Source of the DNA: Fulvivirga sp. M361
GTDB lineage: Bacteria; Bacteroidota; Bacteroidia; Cytophagales; Cyclobacteriaceae
Length of the DNA: 64,000 bases
Direction: 5' to 3'
Assembly: GCF_007097395.1 (NCBI RefSeq)
Contig: NZ_VKDC01000005.1
Coordinates: 401,813-465,812, forward strand
The position numbers and the translations under genes were made by a program. Under the pieces are notes generated by a model. The model saw only the letters and a list, made by a program, of their open reading frames with translations. It did no database searches and was not told the DNA's origin. Of this stretch, positions 53,817 through 63,082 are shown one piece after another. The number at the start of each line of letters is the position of its first letter. Within the stretch, counting starts at the first letter, position 1.

Positions 53817-56800
53817 TTAAAGAGTGAATCTCAGGTTAAAACTGTAATTGCGTGGGTTGGATGGTGGGCCGTTCAACCGTACTCCCTGGATATTACCGGC
53901 ACCCTGCGAATTCCCTTCAGGATCGCCCGGATAGTTTGGGGCAAAGAACCAAAGGTTCCTGCCACTGAACCCCACGGACACTGAGCCAAAAGGGGTGTTG
54001 GTCAAGAGTGATTTTGGTAACCTGTAAGATAAAGCGACTTCTCTTAAGCGATAAACCGAACCATCAAATACTGCCCCTTCATTACCCAATCCTCCTAAAG
54101 CACGATAGTAGCTCTGTGCACTTAATTGAATATTATTAGGCCGGAACGTACCATCGGCATTTTCTATTACACCTGGTAAAATGTAGGCCTCTTCCCGATT
54201 TTCTCCTTGAAGTTCAAGCGACCCGCCGGACCTGAGATCTGACATTTCAAATGAATAAATGTCACCTCCTTTTCTAAGATCAAAAAGTACTGAAAGCTCT
54301 ACCCCTTTATAGCTAAAAGTATTGGTGATACCTCCTAGCCAATCCGGTTGCACATCGGCTACTACCTGGCCTGATTCAGTAGGCTGAAAAGTACCCGTAT
54401 TGGGGTTGATCAGTAGTTCTCCGTTGGCATTTCTTGGAAACTTACCTCCTATAACAACTCCATAAGGCTCGCCTACCGCTATTGACGGAGCGATGCCTAT
54501 AAAACCGTTGCCTACGATCCTTGAATTATCCACTCCATCCACCACTTCGGTCACCTCATTTCTAATGCGGGTCCAGTTGAATGATAAATCCCAGTTAAAA
54601 TCTCCCGCATCCACAACCGACGCATTCAAAAGAAGCTCTATGCCTTGATTGGTCATACGTCCTACGTTATCTGTTCTCGTGCTAAACCCAGAGGATGGAG
54701 CAACTGTAACATTAAGTATCTGGCCTTCACTCTCCGTAAAAAAGTACGCTGCATCCAGGCTGATCCTGTTATTGAAAAGACCAAAATTCAATCCTCCCTC
54801 CCAGGAATTTGTAAATTCTGGCCTAAGACCTGAATTACCCACTCTACTACTCACTTGAAAACCGGGTATATCCACACCACCTACATTAATGGGGAATGTA
54901 ATATCAGCTACATTGTTGCCATAAAAAGACGATACAAATACAGAGTTTAGCAAATAAGGATCAGCATCCAGCCCTACACGAGCAAAACTACCCCTTACCT
55001 TGACATAAGAAATCACATCAGAACGTAGGTCTAATGCATCGGTAGGTACAAAGCTAACACTTACCCCAGGATAGAAGAAAGTAGATTCATCTTCGGGAAG
55101 CGTTGAAGAACGATCGAGTCTACCTTGAAGCTCCAGGAACAACCATTCTTTATAATCGAAGTTTACCTGAGTATAGTAGCCTATCAGTCTTCTTTTTTGA
55201 ATCTCCGACTCACTGCTGGTAAAGATTGAAGCATTACTGATATTTTCAAAGAAAGGTATTGTGAGTGATTCTCCAACAAGACGAGTATCCTGGAAATCCC
55301 GTTGGTTCACATTCATTGCAACCATGGCTGAGGCACTCAACCCGTCCATCAAAAAGTCGGATTTAAAAGCCCTTAAAAAGAAATCAAGGTTTAATTCCGA
55401 TCTAAATAAAGTAGTCTCTTCCACTCTCCCTGCTGGGTTTCTTGAAGAACCAATTTGATCCACTCTATTCCGTCGATCTGTATAGGTGTCGGCTGTGACC
55501 CTTACTTTGGCGCTCAACCAGTCTTTAATATCGTATTCCATATTAAAATTCCCGAAAAACCGATCTACATTGGACTCTGTGGTCTCATTAAACAGGCTCC
55601 ATAAAGGATGGTTTTGAGTAGTAGAATAGTAAATGCTTTCGCCCAGCTCATTTTGAAAAGGCCTGCCAATAAGGTCGAAACTTCGAGGTATCCTTGTGAT
55701 CTGACCAAAAGCACTTCCTCCATTACCTGTAACAGAACCTAATTGCGCACTCCTCACATAATTAACCTTACCTCCTACTTTCAAACCGTTATTCAATACC
55801 GTATTCCCTCCGATGCCGACAGTCGTTCTGGTAAATTCAGTATTTGGTATTGTACCTTCCTGATCTGTATGAGCCAGGCTTAATATGTAGTTACTTTCAT
55901 TATTGCCAGAAGCAATATTCACTGAGTTTTGTACAATTCGACCGGTTTCATAAAAATCATTGATGTTATCCGGGAACGCCTGGAAAGGAACGGTTTCCCC
56001 TTGAGTATTGACGACCGTTTCAAAACCGGGTGTACCAAACCGCGGTCCCCAGGAATTGGTAGTTGTAGGCACATAAACATTGTTAAGCCCCTGACCATAG
56101 CTGTTCTGTAAATCCGGCAGCCCGGTTACTTCCTGATAGGTTAATGAAGAGTTTACAGTAACCTCAGTCTTATTATCCATACCCGTTCCGGATTTTGTGG
56201 TAATAATCAATGCTCCGGCTGCTGCTCGCGAACCATATAATACGGATGCCGCGGGGCCTTTCAAGACATTAATCGACTCGATGGTCTCCGGATCAATATC
56301 GCCCAAACGATTAGATGCTTGCGCTGAAAATAATGTATTCGCAGTATTGTCTGTAGCATTCGACATAATAATGCCATCTACAACTATCAAGGGTTGATTG
56401 CTGCCACTAAAAGAGGTAATTCCACGTATATTAATGTTGGTAGACGCTCCCGGCGCTCCACTTGAAGAAGTGATATTTACACCTGATACTTTCCCCTGCA
56501 GTGCATTCAAAACATTAGGTTCAGACCGCTGAGCAATCACATCACTTTTTATGTTTTGTGTGGCATACCCCAACGAACGTACATCACGCTCAAATCCCTG
56601 GGCGGTAACCACCACCTCATTCAGTTGCCTCACATCTGCAGTCATTCTCACATCAATGACTGATTTAGAGCCGATTTCCACTTCCTCAGTGGCAAGTCCA
56701 ATAAATGAAAATACCAATGTACCTCCTGCTGCAGGTGTCGATAAAGTGTAATTTCCATCTAAATCCGTAACTGTTCCAATGGTACTCCCTTTTAGCACCA

Positions 56801-56924
56801 CATTAACACCAGGCAAAGCTTGCCCATCTTCAACAGCGGCCACTTTACCACTAACTGTCCTTTCCTGAGCGTAGGTCACATGAAGTCCTCCCAATATGCT
56901 GAGGACCAGTAAAATTTTTCTCAT
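53817..56924 (-). CDS. SusC/RagA-family TonB-linked receptor
   Basis: 1035 residues. Signal peptide to about residue 19, a carboxypeptidase-like domain (GKVAAVEDGQALPGVNVVLKG, about 24-105), the SusC signature EVVVTAQGFERDVRSLGYATQ, plug with VDGIIM and NVLKGPAASVLYGSRAAAGALIITT, and the long barrel. There is no STN domain, so this receptor does not signal through a FecR. The promoter at 56979 and the two LuxR genes upstream suggest control by those regulators. Confidence 0.97.
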   Translation of the reverse strand: MRKILLVLSILGGLHVTYAQERTVSGKVAAVEDGQALPGVNVVLKGSTIGTVTDLDGNYTLSTPAAGGTLVFSFIGLATEEVEIGSKSVIDVRMTADVRQLNEVVVTAQGFERDVRSLGYATQNIKSDVIAQRSEPNVLNALQGKVSGVNITSSSGAPGASTNINIRGITSFSGSNQPLIVVDGIIMSNATDNTANTLFSAQASNRLGDIDPETIESINVLKGPAASVLYGSRAAAGALIITTKSGTGMDNKTEVTVNSSLTYQEVTGLPDLQNSYGQGLNNVYVPTTTNSWGPRFGTPGFETVVNTQGETVPFQAFPDNINDFYETGRIVQNSVNIASGNNESNYILSLAHTDQEGTIPNTEFTRTTVGIGGNTVLNNGLKVGGKVNYVRSAQLGSVTGNGGSAFGQITRIPRSFDLIGRPFQNELGESIYYSTTQNHPLWSLFNETTESNVDRFFGNFNMEYDIKDWLSAKVRVTADTYTDRRNRVDQIGSSRNPAGRVEETTLFRSELNLDFFLRAFKSDFLMDGLSASAMVAMNVNQRDFQDTRLVGESLTIPFFENISNASIFTSSESEIQKRRLIGYYTQVNFDYKEWLFLELQGRLDRSSTLPEDESTFFYPGVSVSFVPTDALDLRSDVISYVKVRGSFARVGLDADPYLLNSVFVSSFYGNNVADITFPINVGGVDIPGFQVSSRVGNSGLRPEFTNSWEGGLNFGLFNNRISLDAAYFFTESEGQILNVTVAPSSGFSTRTDNVGRMTNQGIELLLNASVVDAGDFNWDLSFNWTRIRNEVTEVVDGVDNSRIVGNGFIGIAPSIAVGEPYGVVIGGKFPRNANGELLINPNTGTFQPTESGQVVADVQPDWLGGITNTFSYKGVELSVLFDLRKGGDIYSFEMSDLRSGGSLELQGENREEAYILPGVIENADGTFRPNNIQLSAQSYYRALGGLGNEGAVFDGSVYRLREVALSYRLPKSLLTNTPFGSVSVGFSGRNLWFFAPNYPGDPEGNSQGAGNIQGVRLNGPPSNPRNYSFNLRFTL

Positions 56925-56978
56925 AAGTTTTGTTTTAGGTTAGAATCTAAATTCTGATTCGATCAAAATCAGTGATTT

Positions 56979-57008
56979 CAAACCTAGCCGTAAATGGGGT
57001 GATAGAAA
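56979..57008 (-). promoter_or_regulatory. Promoter of susC with duplicated -33/-7 elements
   Basis: On the minus strand TTTC (57005-57008), 18 bases, TAGGTTTG (56979-56986), matching TAnnTTTG. Expected start site near 56972, giving a 48-base leader. The surrounding 14-base stretch AATGGCTGATTTCT and the TAGGTTTG are also found near 57969-57972 and 57943-57950. Confidence 0.65.
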
Positions 57009-57179
57009 TCAGCCATTAATGTGGATTGTGAACCTGCTGATTTTTTAAGAAAAAAACTGATAATCAGCCTATTAACAATAAAAAAATTTCTTTCAGATAG
57101 ATCAATAGCTCATTTTGGGGGATAAAATTATCAAAAATACCCCTCGAAATTTCACACTGATTTGCTACCTTCGGCTTCA

Positions 57180-57800
57180 TTAAATCAGCTTCTTAGCCCG
57201 GGCTTTGTCAATAGCATCAAACTTATTGTCCGCATTGAGTTTATCATAAACATGCTCCAAATGCGTTTTAACTGTGGCTGTACTGATAGTAAGTTTGTCT
57301 GCGATTTGCTTATAAGATCTACTCAAACTTAGCTCTTCCAGTACTTCACGCTCCCTGTTGGTAAGGTCTGATTGCAACTCTTTTCGGAAATAGCTAAACA
57401 GATGATGTATACAGGCCTGATCTAATGCCTTTTCACCATTCACTACAACCGAGATATGATCCAGAAGCCCCTTGAAGTTCTTTCTATCTGACAAGAAGCC
57501 ATCCACTCCAACAGACATTGACTTCAAAACACCAAGAGTACCTGAATCGATCACCAGTATCTTCTTTGATGGAAAAGCTATTTTTAGCTTGATCAATTCA
57601 GTTACTTCAATGGTGTGTAAATCGAAAATCAGAACATCAATTCTCTCTAACGCTCTGCTTTTGAAAGAAAGGTCTGATACATTTTCGAAGTGCTCTACTA
57701 ACAAAAACTTACTGGAAGCATCCAACACTCTGGCATAATCACGAAGAATAAAAATGTCCTTAGACATAAGGGCGGTTTGAATATAAAAAGGAGGTCTCAT
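57180..57800 (-). CDS. LuxR-family regulator with degenerate receiver (copy 1)
   Basis: 206 residues. Receiver-like domain about 1-125: the phospho-acceptor position is kept in IDVLIFDLHTIEV, but the conserved Lys near GFLSDRKNF is Asp/Arg and the Thr/Ser after LVID is changed. C-terminal LuxR/GerE helix-turn-helix (LTNREREVLEELSLSRSYKQIADKLTISTATVKTHLEHVY). Lies upstream of susC, same strand. Near-identical plan and strong similarity to the copy at 58148, arising from tandem duplication. Probably controls susC-susD without classical phosphorylation. Confidence 0.93.
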   Translation of the reverse strand: MRPPFYIQTALMSKDIFILRDYARVLDASSKFLLVEHFENVSDLSFKSRALERIDVLIFDLHTIEVTELIKLKIAFPSKKILVIDSGTLGVLKSMSVGVDGFLSDRKNFKGLLDHISVVVNGEKALDQACIHHLFSYFRKELQSDLTNREREVLEELSLSRSYKQIADKLTISTATVKTHLEHVYDKLNADNKFDAIDKARAKKLI

Positions 57801-57942
57801 TGGTATTTTTAAATTAAAAAAACCTTAAAAACCTATTGACCAAGTATCCCTTTATAGCAAATTGGGGGATAGAGACAATTGATATCTAAGTTTTGTTTAA
57901 GGTTAAAATCAAAGTTTTGGCTTCAATCGAAACCAGTTATTT

Positions 57943-57972
57943 CAAACCTAACGGTAAATGAAATCTCAGAAA
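57943..57972 (-). promoter_or_regulatory. Second copy of the TAGGTTTG promoter, upstream of LuxR copy 1
   Basis: TTTC (57969-57972), 18 bases, TAGGTTTG (57943-57950), with the same flanks as the susC promoter. Expected start near 57936 and a leader of about 136 bases to the ATG at 57800. Confidence 0.6.
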
Positions 57973-58147
57973 TCAGCCATTAATGGGGATTATGCCACTT
58001 TCAAGGAGAGTATGAACATCTTATTTATCAATTACTTAATCGAAATGATGGGGCTTATCATAATTAATACCCTATTTTGGGGGATTAAAAAAACACATAT
58101 GCCCCCTCATAATTTCACGTAGCCAGCGTAGCCATAGCCAGCTTTTA

Positions 58148-58765
58148 CTAAATTAACTTCTTAATCCGTGCCTTGTCAATAGCATCAAATTTGTTATCAG
58201 CATCAAGCTTATCATAAACATGTTCCAAATGGGTTTTGACTGTAGCTGTGCTAATGGCAAGTTTATCAGCTATTTGTTTGTAAGACCTGTTTAAACTTAA
58301 CTCTTCTAATACTTCACGTTCTCTGACGGTAAGGTCTGATTGCAATTCTTTTTTGAAGTAGTTAAACAAATATTGTATGCTTATCTGGTCCAGCGTTTTG
58401 TTTCCATTCATCAATGTAGAAATTTGATTCAGGAGTTCTCTAAAATCTCTTCTATCCGATAAGAAGCCGTCTATTCCTACCGCCATTGCCTTCAAAACAT
58501 CAGTGGAACCTGAATTGATCACCAATACTCTTTTTAAGGGAAAAGCTGTTTTTAACTTGATCAATTCAGAGACTTCAATAGTACCTAGATCAAAAATCAA
58601 AACATCAATTCTTTCCAATATCCGCCTTTTAGCAGAAAGGTTTGATACACTTTCAAAATGCTCTACCAACAAAAACTTACTGGAGACATCCAGTACCCTG
58701 GTATAGTCATCGAGAAGAAGAATATCTTTAGATATAAGAGCTACTTGAGTGTAAAAAAAGGTCAT
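58148..58765 (-). CDS. LuxR-family regulator with degenerate receiver (copy 2)
   Basis: 205 residues from the ATG at 58765, which aligns with the start of copy 1; the longer frame begins with TTG at 58813. Receiver-like domain with IDVLIFDLGTIEV and GFLSDRRDF, again lacking the conserved Lys. LuxR helix-turn-helix: LTVREREVLEELSLNRSYKQIADKLAISTATVKTHLEHVY. About 80% of residues match copy 1 by eye. Divergent from the M20 hydrolase gene. Likely regulates the downstream SusC/SusD locus and possibly the M20 gene. Confidence 0.92.
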   Translation of the reverse strand: MTFFYTQVALISKDILLLDDYTRVLDVSSKFLLVEHFESVSNLSAKRRILERIDVLIFDLGTIEVSELIKLKTAFPLKRVLVINSGSTDVLKAMAVGIDGFLSDRRDFRELLNQISTLMNGNKTLDQISIQYLFNYFKKELQSDLTVREREVLEELSLNRSYKQIADKLAISTATVKTHLEHVYDKLDADNKFDAIDKARIKKLI

Positions 58766-59148
58766 AATCGGGGGGTTTTTGTTAGAAATTCTTAAAAAAA
58801 ACAAGGTGTGCAATCACCTGTTTAGCTAATTCAAAGGCGAGAAAAAGTGATATCGTTTCCTGGTTAGGAAACCTTACTTTTATTAAAAAAGTATGAATTC
58901 TACCTCAGGCCGAGCTGAAACGGTATAGCTTCAATGAATAACAGCCTAACCCTTAACCACCATATAAGAGAATAAGCTCAACCTCTAAATGACTAAACAA
59001 TAACAAACTATCTCCGTGTAAATGTGTCTGATTCAAAAAAATTTGCATGGAGAAATACATCGTCCATAGCCAGATATTAAATAAACGGTAAAAGCGGAGT
59101 CTGATTTTTTGACTAATTTTTGTCTGTTAAACATCAGAACTGAATATT
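58766..59148. promoter_or_regulatory. Divergent intergenic region with hairpin-forming repeats
   Basis: 383 bases without a gene. GTTTCCT at 58855-58861, four bases, AGGAAAC at 58866-58872 forms a perfect 7-bp stem; AGGTG at 58804 and CACCT at 58815 form a smaller one. No third copy of the TAGGTTTG promoter was found. Confidence 0.45.
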
Positions 59149-60600
59149 ATGAACCTAAAACGATTACTTCCGCTATCCTTATTCATTATCGCCAGTGTAT
59201 CTGCCTATGCGCAAAAAAAACCGAAGATCTCGGCAAATAAGAAAGCCGTGCTTGCTTCTATCCGTAGTCAGGAAGATCAAATGGTAAAAATGAGTGATGA
59301 AATATGGGCGCTGGCAGAAACTGCTTTTGAAGAAAAAGGATCGGCTAAAGTGCTGATGGACTACTCCGAATTAAAAGGTATGAAAGTAGAAAAAGGGGTA
59401 GCAGAAATACCCACAGCATTTGTGGCAAGTTTTGGCAGTGGAAAACCTGTTATAGGAATATTGGGAGAGTTCGACGCACTTCCGGGTATTTCGCAAAAGG
59501 CACAACCTACAAAAGAAGCCCTTAAAGCTGGTGCTGCGGGTCATGGATGTGGCCATAACCTTTTTGGCGTAGGAAGTTTGGCTGCCGCAATAGCCATAAA
59601 AGAGCAGATCCAGGCTGGAAAATTAAAAGGAACGGTTAAATTCTATGGAACACCTGCAGAAGAAAAGTTTTTTGGAAAGCTTTTTATGGCACGGGAAGGC
59701 CTCTTTAGCGACCTGGATGTATGCCTGGACTGGCATCCAAGTGCTAAAACAGAAGCCAACGTTCAAAGCTCATTGGCACTTGTCGACTTTATTGTTGAGT
59801 TTTCCGGCCAGGCAGCACATGCTTCTGCTGACCCCTGGAATGGCAGAAGCGCTGTAGATGCACTTGAATTATACACTACAGGAATTAATTATTTAAGAGA
59901 ACATATCAAACCAACCGTGAGAATACATTATCATATCCAACATGGTGGTGACGTAGTAAATGTAGTTCCGGACTATTCCAAAATTTGGGTAAGGGTCAGG
60001 GACACCAAACGTGAGGGTATGACCGAAGTGTGGAAACGTGTTGAAAAAATGGCTGAGGGCGCAGCAATCATGGCAAATGTTGACTACAAGATCTCTTTAG
60101 TATCTGGTTTACACGAGGTACTGGTAAACAGAACCGGTGGTGTAGCATTACAGAAGAACCTGGAATACCTTGGAGACCTGACTTATACGGAAGAAGAGAT
60201 TGCCTTCGCTCACGCTATACAAGAGGCCACCAGCAAACCAAAGGATGGTATAGACGGGAAAATACGCCCATTGGAAACAACAAAAGAACACCCGGGTGGT
60301 GGTTCTACTGATGTGGGAGATGTAAGCTGGCTGGTACCGGAAATACGCTTAGGAGTAACCACAGCACCCATTAATACTCCATGGCACTCCTGGGCAGTAG
60401 TAGCCTGCGGAGGAATGTCAATCGGCCACAAGGGTATGATCTATGCAGCTAAAGCACTGGCAATGACAATGGTGGACCTATATGATGACCCAAGTTTAGT
60501 AAATGAAGTCAAAGCAGAGTTTCTGGAAAAGAAAGGAGACTACCTTTATAAAGCTATTTTACCGGCAGGTCCGGCACCTATTCCTACCGGAACCCATTAA
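59149..60600 (+). CDS. Secreted M20-family amidohydrolase (AbgB/IAA-hydrolase-like)
   Basis: 483 residues with a signal peptide ending SAYAQ. The metal-dependent core carries GEFDALPG, AAGHGCGHNLFGVGSLAAA, the catalytic GTPAEEKFFGK (Glu pair) and LDWHPSAK, with a lid domain from about 205 (LVDFIVEFSGQAAHASADPWNGRSAVDAL) and HPGGGSTDVGDVSW plus TPWHSW near the end. Such enzymes remove acyl groups from amino acids or p-aminobenzoyl-glutamate-like amides. Likely periplasmic. Divergent from LuxR copy 2 and thus perhaps part of the SusCD-linked catabolic set. Substrate unknown. Confidence 0.92.
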   Translation: MNLKRLLPLSLFIIASVSAYAQKKPKISANKKAVLASIRSQEDQMVKMSDEIWALAETAFEEKGSAKVLMDYSELKGMKVEKGVAEIPTAFVASFGSGKPVIGILGEFDALPGISQKAQPTKEALKAGAAGHGCGHNLFGVGSLAAAIAIKEQIQAGKLKGTVKFYGTPAEEKFFGKLFMAREGLFSDLDVCLDWHPSAKTEANVQSSLALVDFIVEFSGQAAHASADPWNGRSAVDALELYTTGINYLREHIKPTVRIHYHIQHGGDVVNVVPDYSKIWVRVRDTKREGMTEVWKRVEKMAEGAAIMANVDYKISLVSGLHEVLVNRTGGVALQKNLEYLGDLTYTEEEIAFAHAIQEATSKPKDGIDGKIRPLETTKEHPGGGSTDVGDVSWLVPEIRLGVTTAPINTPWHSWAVVACGGMSIGHKGMIYAAKALAMTMVDLYDDPSLVNEVKAEFLEKKGDYLYKAILPAGPAPIPTGTH

Positions 60601-60636
60601 ATACCTGCTAAAACCCGACTAACATGATTGCTCACA

Positions 60637-60948
60637 CTAATTGCGATCCCAGGGTCTGGTGTTCTTGGCTTTGGGGCCTTTTGGTTTATCCATGCTATCA
60701 GAAGCTGACCTTAAGAGAACCATATTTTCGGAATCAGTAGCATAAGATTGTCGATTTTTAGCTTTCGGCCCTTTAGGCTTAACTACTTTCGCACTGGTAT
60801 GAAAATGATAACCGGAACTTTTATCACGCCATGGCTCATAGTTTTTAGCCTTTGGTCCCTTAAGTTTAATCCTTTCCTGGGCACTGGAAAACTGAGGAAA
60901 AGACATAATGAAAATTAGAATTGCGAAAGAAAAGGCATATTTTGACAT
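60637..60948 (-). CDS. Small secreted protein with three KGPKAKN repeats
   Basis: 103 residues from the ATG at 60948; a longer frame to 60996 puts extra residues before a good signal peptide (KYAFSFAILIFIMSFPQFSSAQ, cleavage near residue 24). The mature part contains KGPKAKN three times, at residues 30-36, 59-65 and 90-96 (29 and 31 residues apart), and two of the repeats continue to a PW motif (YEPWRDK and TRPWDRN). Very basic, about 80 residues mature. No Cys, no lipobox, no T9SS tail. I do not recognise a family. It is convergent with the M20 gene 36 bases away and divergent from the phzF gene. Possible roles, all inference: peptide precursor, nucleic-acid- or surface-binding peptide, or signal. 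Confidence 0.8.
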   Translation of the reverse strand: MSKYAFSFAILIFIMSFPQFSSAQERIKLKGPKAKNYEPWRDKSSGYHFHTSAKVVKPKGPKAKNRQSYATDSENMVLLRSASDSMDKPKGPKAKNTRPWDRN

Positions 60949-61085
60949 AAGAATGTAGGTTTGGTTTGCATAATAATAACAGAATACCCGGCACAAACGT
61001 TTGTGCTAAAAAGCTGTTTTTTGTCAGTTTTTTTCCTGCTTAATATGTTTTACCATCCATCCATGACCTATAATTATGTACTTCT

Positions 61086-61880
61086 ATGAGTAAACACAAA
61101 TCACCTTTTTCACTTATTAAAGTATTTTGCTCTGACGAACTTGGCTTCCTCGGAAATAATGCTGCCGTAGTCTCATTGACAAATGAAATCAGTAAGGAAG
61201 AAATGCAGCAGATAGCCTACCAGTTGAACCAACCAGCCACCACATTTTTGTGGCCCGCTACGGATGGATATCATGTAAAATGGTATGCTCCGGACGCTGA
61301 AATCGAACTGTGTGGCCATGGTTCATTAGCAGCCATAGCTTATTTGACAAAGGCAAAGGAAGGGAACGATGTAATACTTCATTATTCGTCGGGAACGATT
61401 ATTGGAAAGAGAAACCCTGACAATACATGTTCTATCGATTTTAAACCTATTACAATCCATGGACGGTCTTCCCCGGAACAAGCTTTGATCAAAGGACTGG
61501 GAGCAAATATCACCGATTACTATGCAACTGATAATAAAAACATTGTACTACTAAAAGATGAAATAGCTGTACAATCACTCCAACCGGATTTTAACCGCCT
61601 AAAAGAATGCGCTGCCTTCGGCTTTATTGTCACCGCAAAGGGAGATAGATCAGACTTTGTAAGTCGCACGTTAGTACCACATGTTCAGCAACTTGAAGAC
61701 CCTGCTACAGGCTCCTCGCATGTGTTACTAACCTCTTTTTGGTCCAAAAGGCTCAATAAAACAAAAATGACGGGCTACCAGCTAAGTAAGCAGGGAGGCG
61801 CGTTTTTATGTGAGCTAATCGAAAATAATATACGCCTTACAGGAAAATATGCCTGCCTGGCAAACGGACACCTAAAATAG
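61086..61880 (+). CDS. PhzF-family isomerase/epimerase-like protein
   Basis: 264 residues of the PhzF/DapF-like fold, two mirrored halves. The catalytic Glu is in DAEIELCGHGSLAAIAYL (about residue 77), and the second-half signature DPATGSSHVLLTSFW is present. Most members outside phenazine producers have no known substrate, and no phenazine genes are in the window. Divergent from the KGPKAKN gene with a 137-base gap. Cytoplasmic, no signal peptide. Confidence 0.92.
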   Translation: MSKHKSPFSLIKVFCSDELGFLGNNAAVVSLTNEISKEEMQQIAYQLNQPATTFLWPATDGYHVKWYAPDAEIELCGHGSLAAIAYLTKAKEGNDVILHYSSGTIIGKRNPDNTCSIDFKPITIHGRSSPEQALIKGLGANITDYYATDNKNIVLLKDEIAVQSLQPDFNRLKECAAFGFIVTAKGDRSDFVSRTLVPHVQQLEDPATGSSHVLLTSFWSKRLNKTKMTGYQLSKQGGAFLCELIENNIRLTGKYACLANGHLK

Positions 61881-61908
61881 ACAGATCTGATTTACAAATG
61901 CCTGTTTC

Positions 61909-62889
61909 CTATGCCCATACTTCCAACAATTCCACCGACGAATCAGGCTGCAGGCTAACACTATCAACAGATGCCGGTATAAGGTAGACTTGCCCCTGTT
62001 CTATTTCCTCCTCAAAACTCTGGCACTTCAGTGTAGCCTTGCCATTCAGGCAAATATAAATGACAAAAGAATCGAGCTTAGAATAGTCGCGGGTATGCAG
62101 CTCATCCAATATCATTTTATTAGTGGTGAAGTACTTTGATTTAACCAATGTGGCACTTTCATTTCTACTCCTTTTGTACTCAGTGCGATAAGAGTCATAC
62201 GTTTTGAAATCAATGGCATCCACCGCCAGATCATTGTGTAATTCACGAAGATTTCCATCTTTATCGGGACGGTCAAAATCATATATCCGGTACGTTACAT
62301 CAGAAGTTTGCTGTATTTCGGCCAGCAATATCCCTTTGCCAATGGTATGCACCCTACCGGCCGGGATAAAAAACACGTCACCAGTTGTCACCGGTTCTTT
62401 GTTCAGTATCTCCATGACTTTGTTATCCTTAACATATTGCTGGTAACGCTTACTATCCATGGGTTGATTAAAACCTGTTATCAATGTAGCGCCAGGATCT
62501 GCCTGCATGATGTACCACATTTCTGTTTTACCCAGGCTATTGTGCCTCTCTCCTGCAAGATCGTCGTTAGGGTGTACCTGCACAGAAAGGTCTTCATTGG
62601 CATCAAGAAACTTAATTAACAATGGAAACTCTCCGTGGAAAGCATTATACAATCTCTTTCCTAACAGGTCAGGCCCATGCTGAGTGACGATTTGGTCCAG
62701 AGGTTGACCTTTGAGCGCTCCATTAGCTATTATGGAAACATTTCCTTTAACCGCCGATAGCTCCCACGTTTCTCCACAATTATCCAATGGATGATAATCT
62801 TTGTTAAGAATAGATCTTACTTTTTGACCACCCCAAATTTTTTCTTTAAAAATCGTTTCAAACCTTAATGGATATACTTCACTCATCAT
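61909..62889 (-). CDS. manA: Mannose-6-phosphate isomerase, class I (short Bacillus-type)
   Basis: 326 residues. Interconverts mannose-6-phosphate and fructose-6-phosphate; needs Zn(II). Cupin signatures: GETWELSA, LSVQVHPNDDLAG (zinc ligands Gln/His), KTEMWYIM (Glu ligand), VFFIPAGRVHTIGKGILLAEIQQTSDVTYRIYDFDRP (His ligand and Arg). This is the short form found in Firmicutes and Bacteroidota. The start could be at 62889 or 62886. Supplies GDP-mannose precursors or catabolises mannose. Convergent with phzF. Confidence 0.95.
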   Translation of the reverse strand: MMSEVYPLRFETIFKEKIWGGQKVRSILNKDYHPLDNCGETWELSAVKGNVSIIANGALKGQPLDQIVTQHGPDLLGKRLYNAFHGEFPLLIKFLDANEDLSVQVHPNDDLAGERHNSLGKTEMWYIMQADPGATLITGFNQPMDSKRYQQYVKDNKVMEILNKEPVTTGDVFFIPAGRVHTIGKGILLAEIQQTSDVTYRIYDFDRPDKDGNLRELHNDLAVDAIDFKTYDSYRTEYKRSRNESATLVKSKYFTTNKMILDELHTRDYSKLDSFVIYICLNGKATLKCQSFEEEIEQGQVYLIPASVDSVSLQPDSSVELLEVWA

Positions 62890-63082
62890 TTACTTTCTTA
62901 ATAGTCATTTCACAAATAAACCCCGATTACTCCAGGTATGTTCAAGTCATTTTTTTCGAGCTAAAAGTGACTATTTTTTTATCCTTATACAACAGATCGA
63001 TCCAACATCTGCAGTCTATTTTGGCATTTAACCATACTTTACGTTACTTAACACAACCCTTACTACCGGATAATGTCATTGT

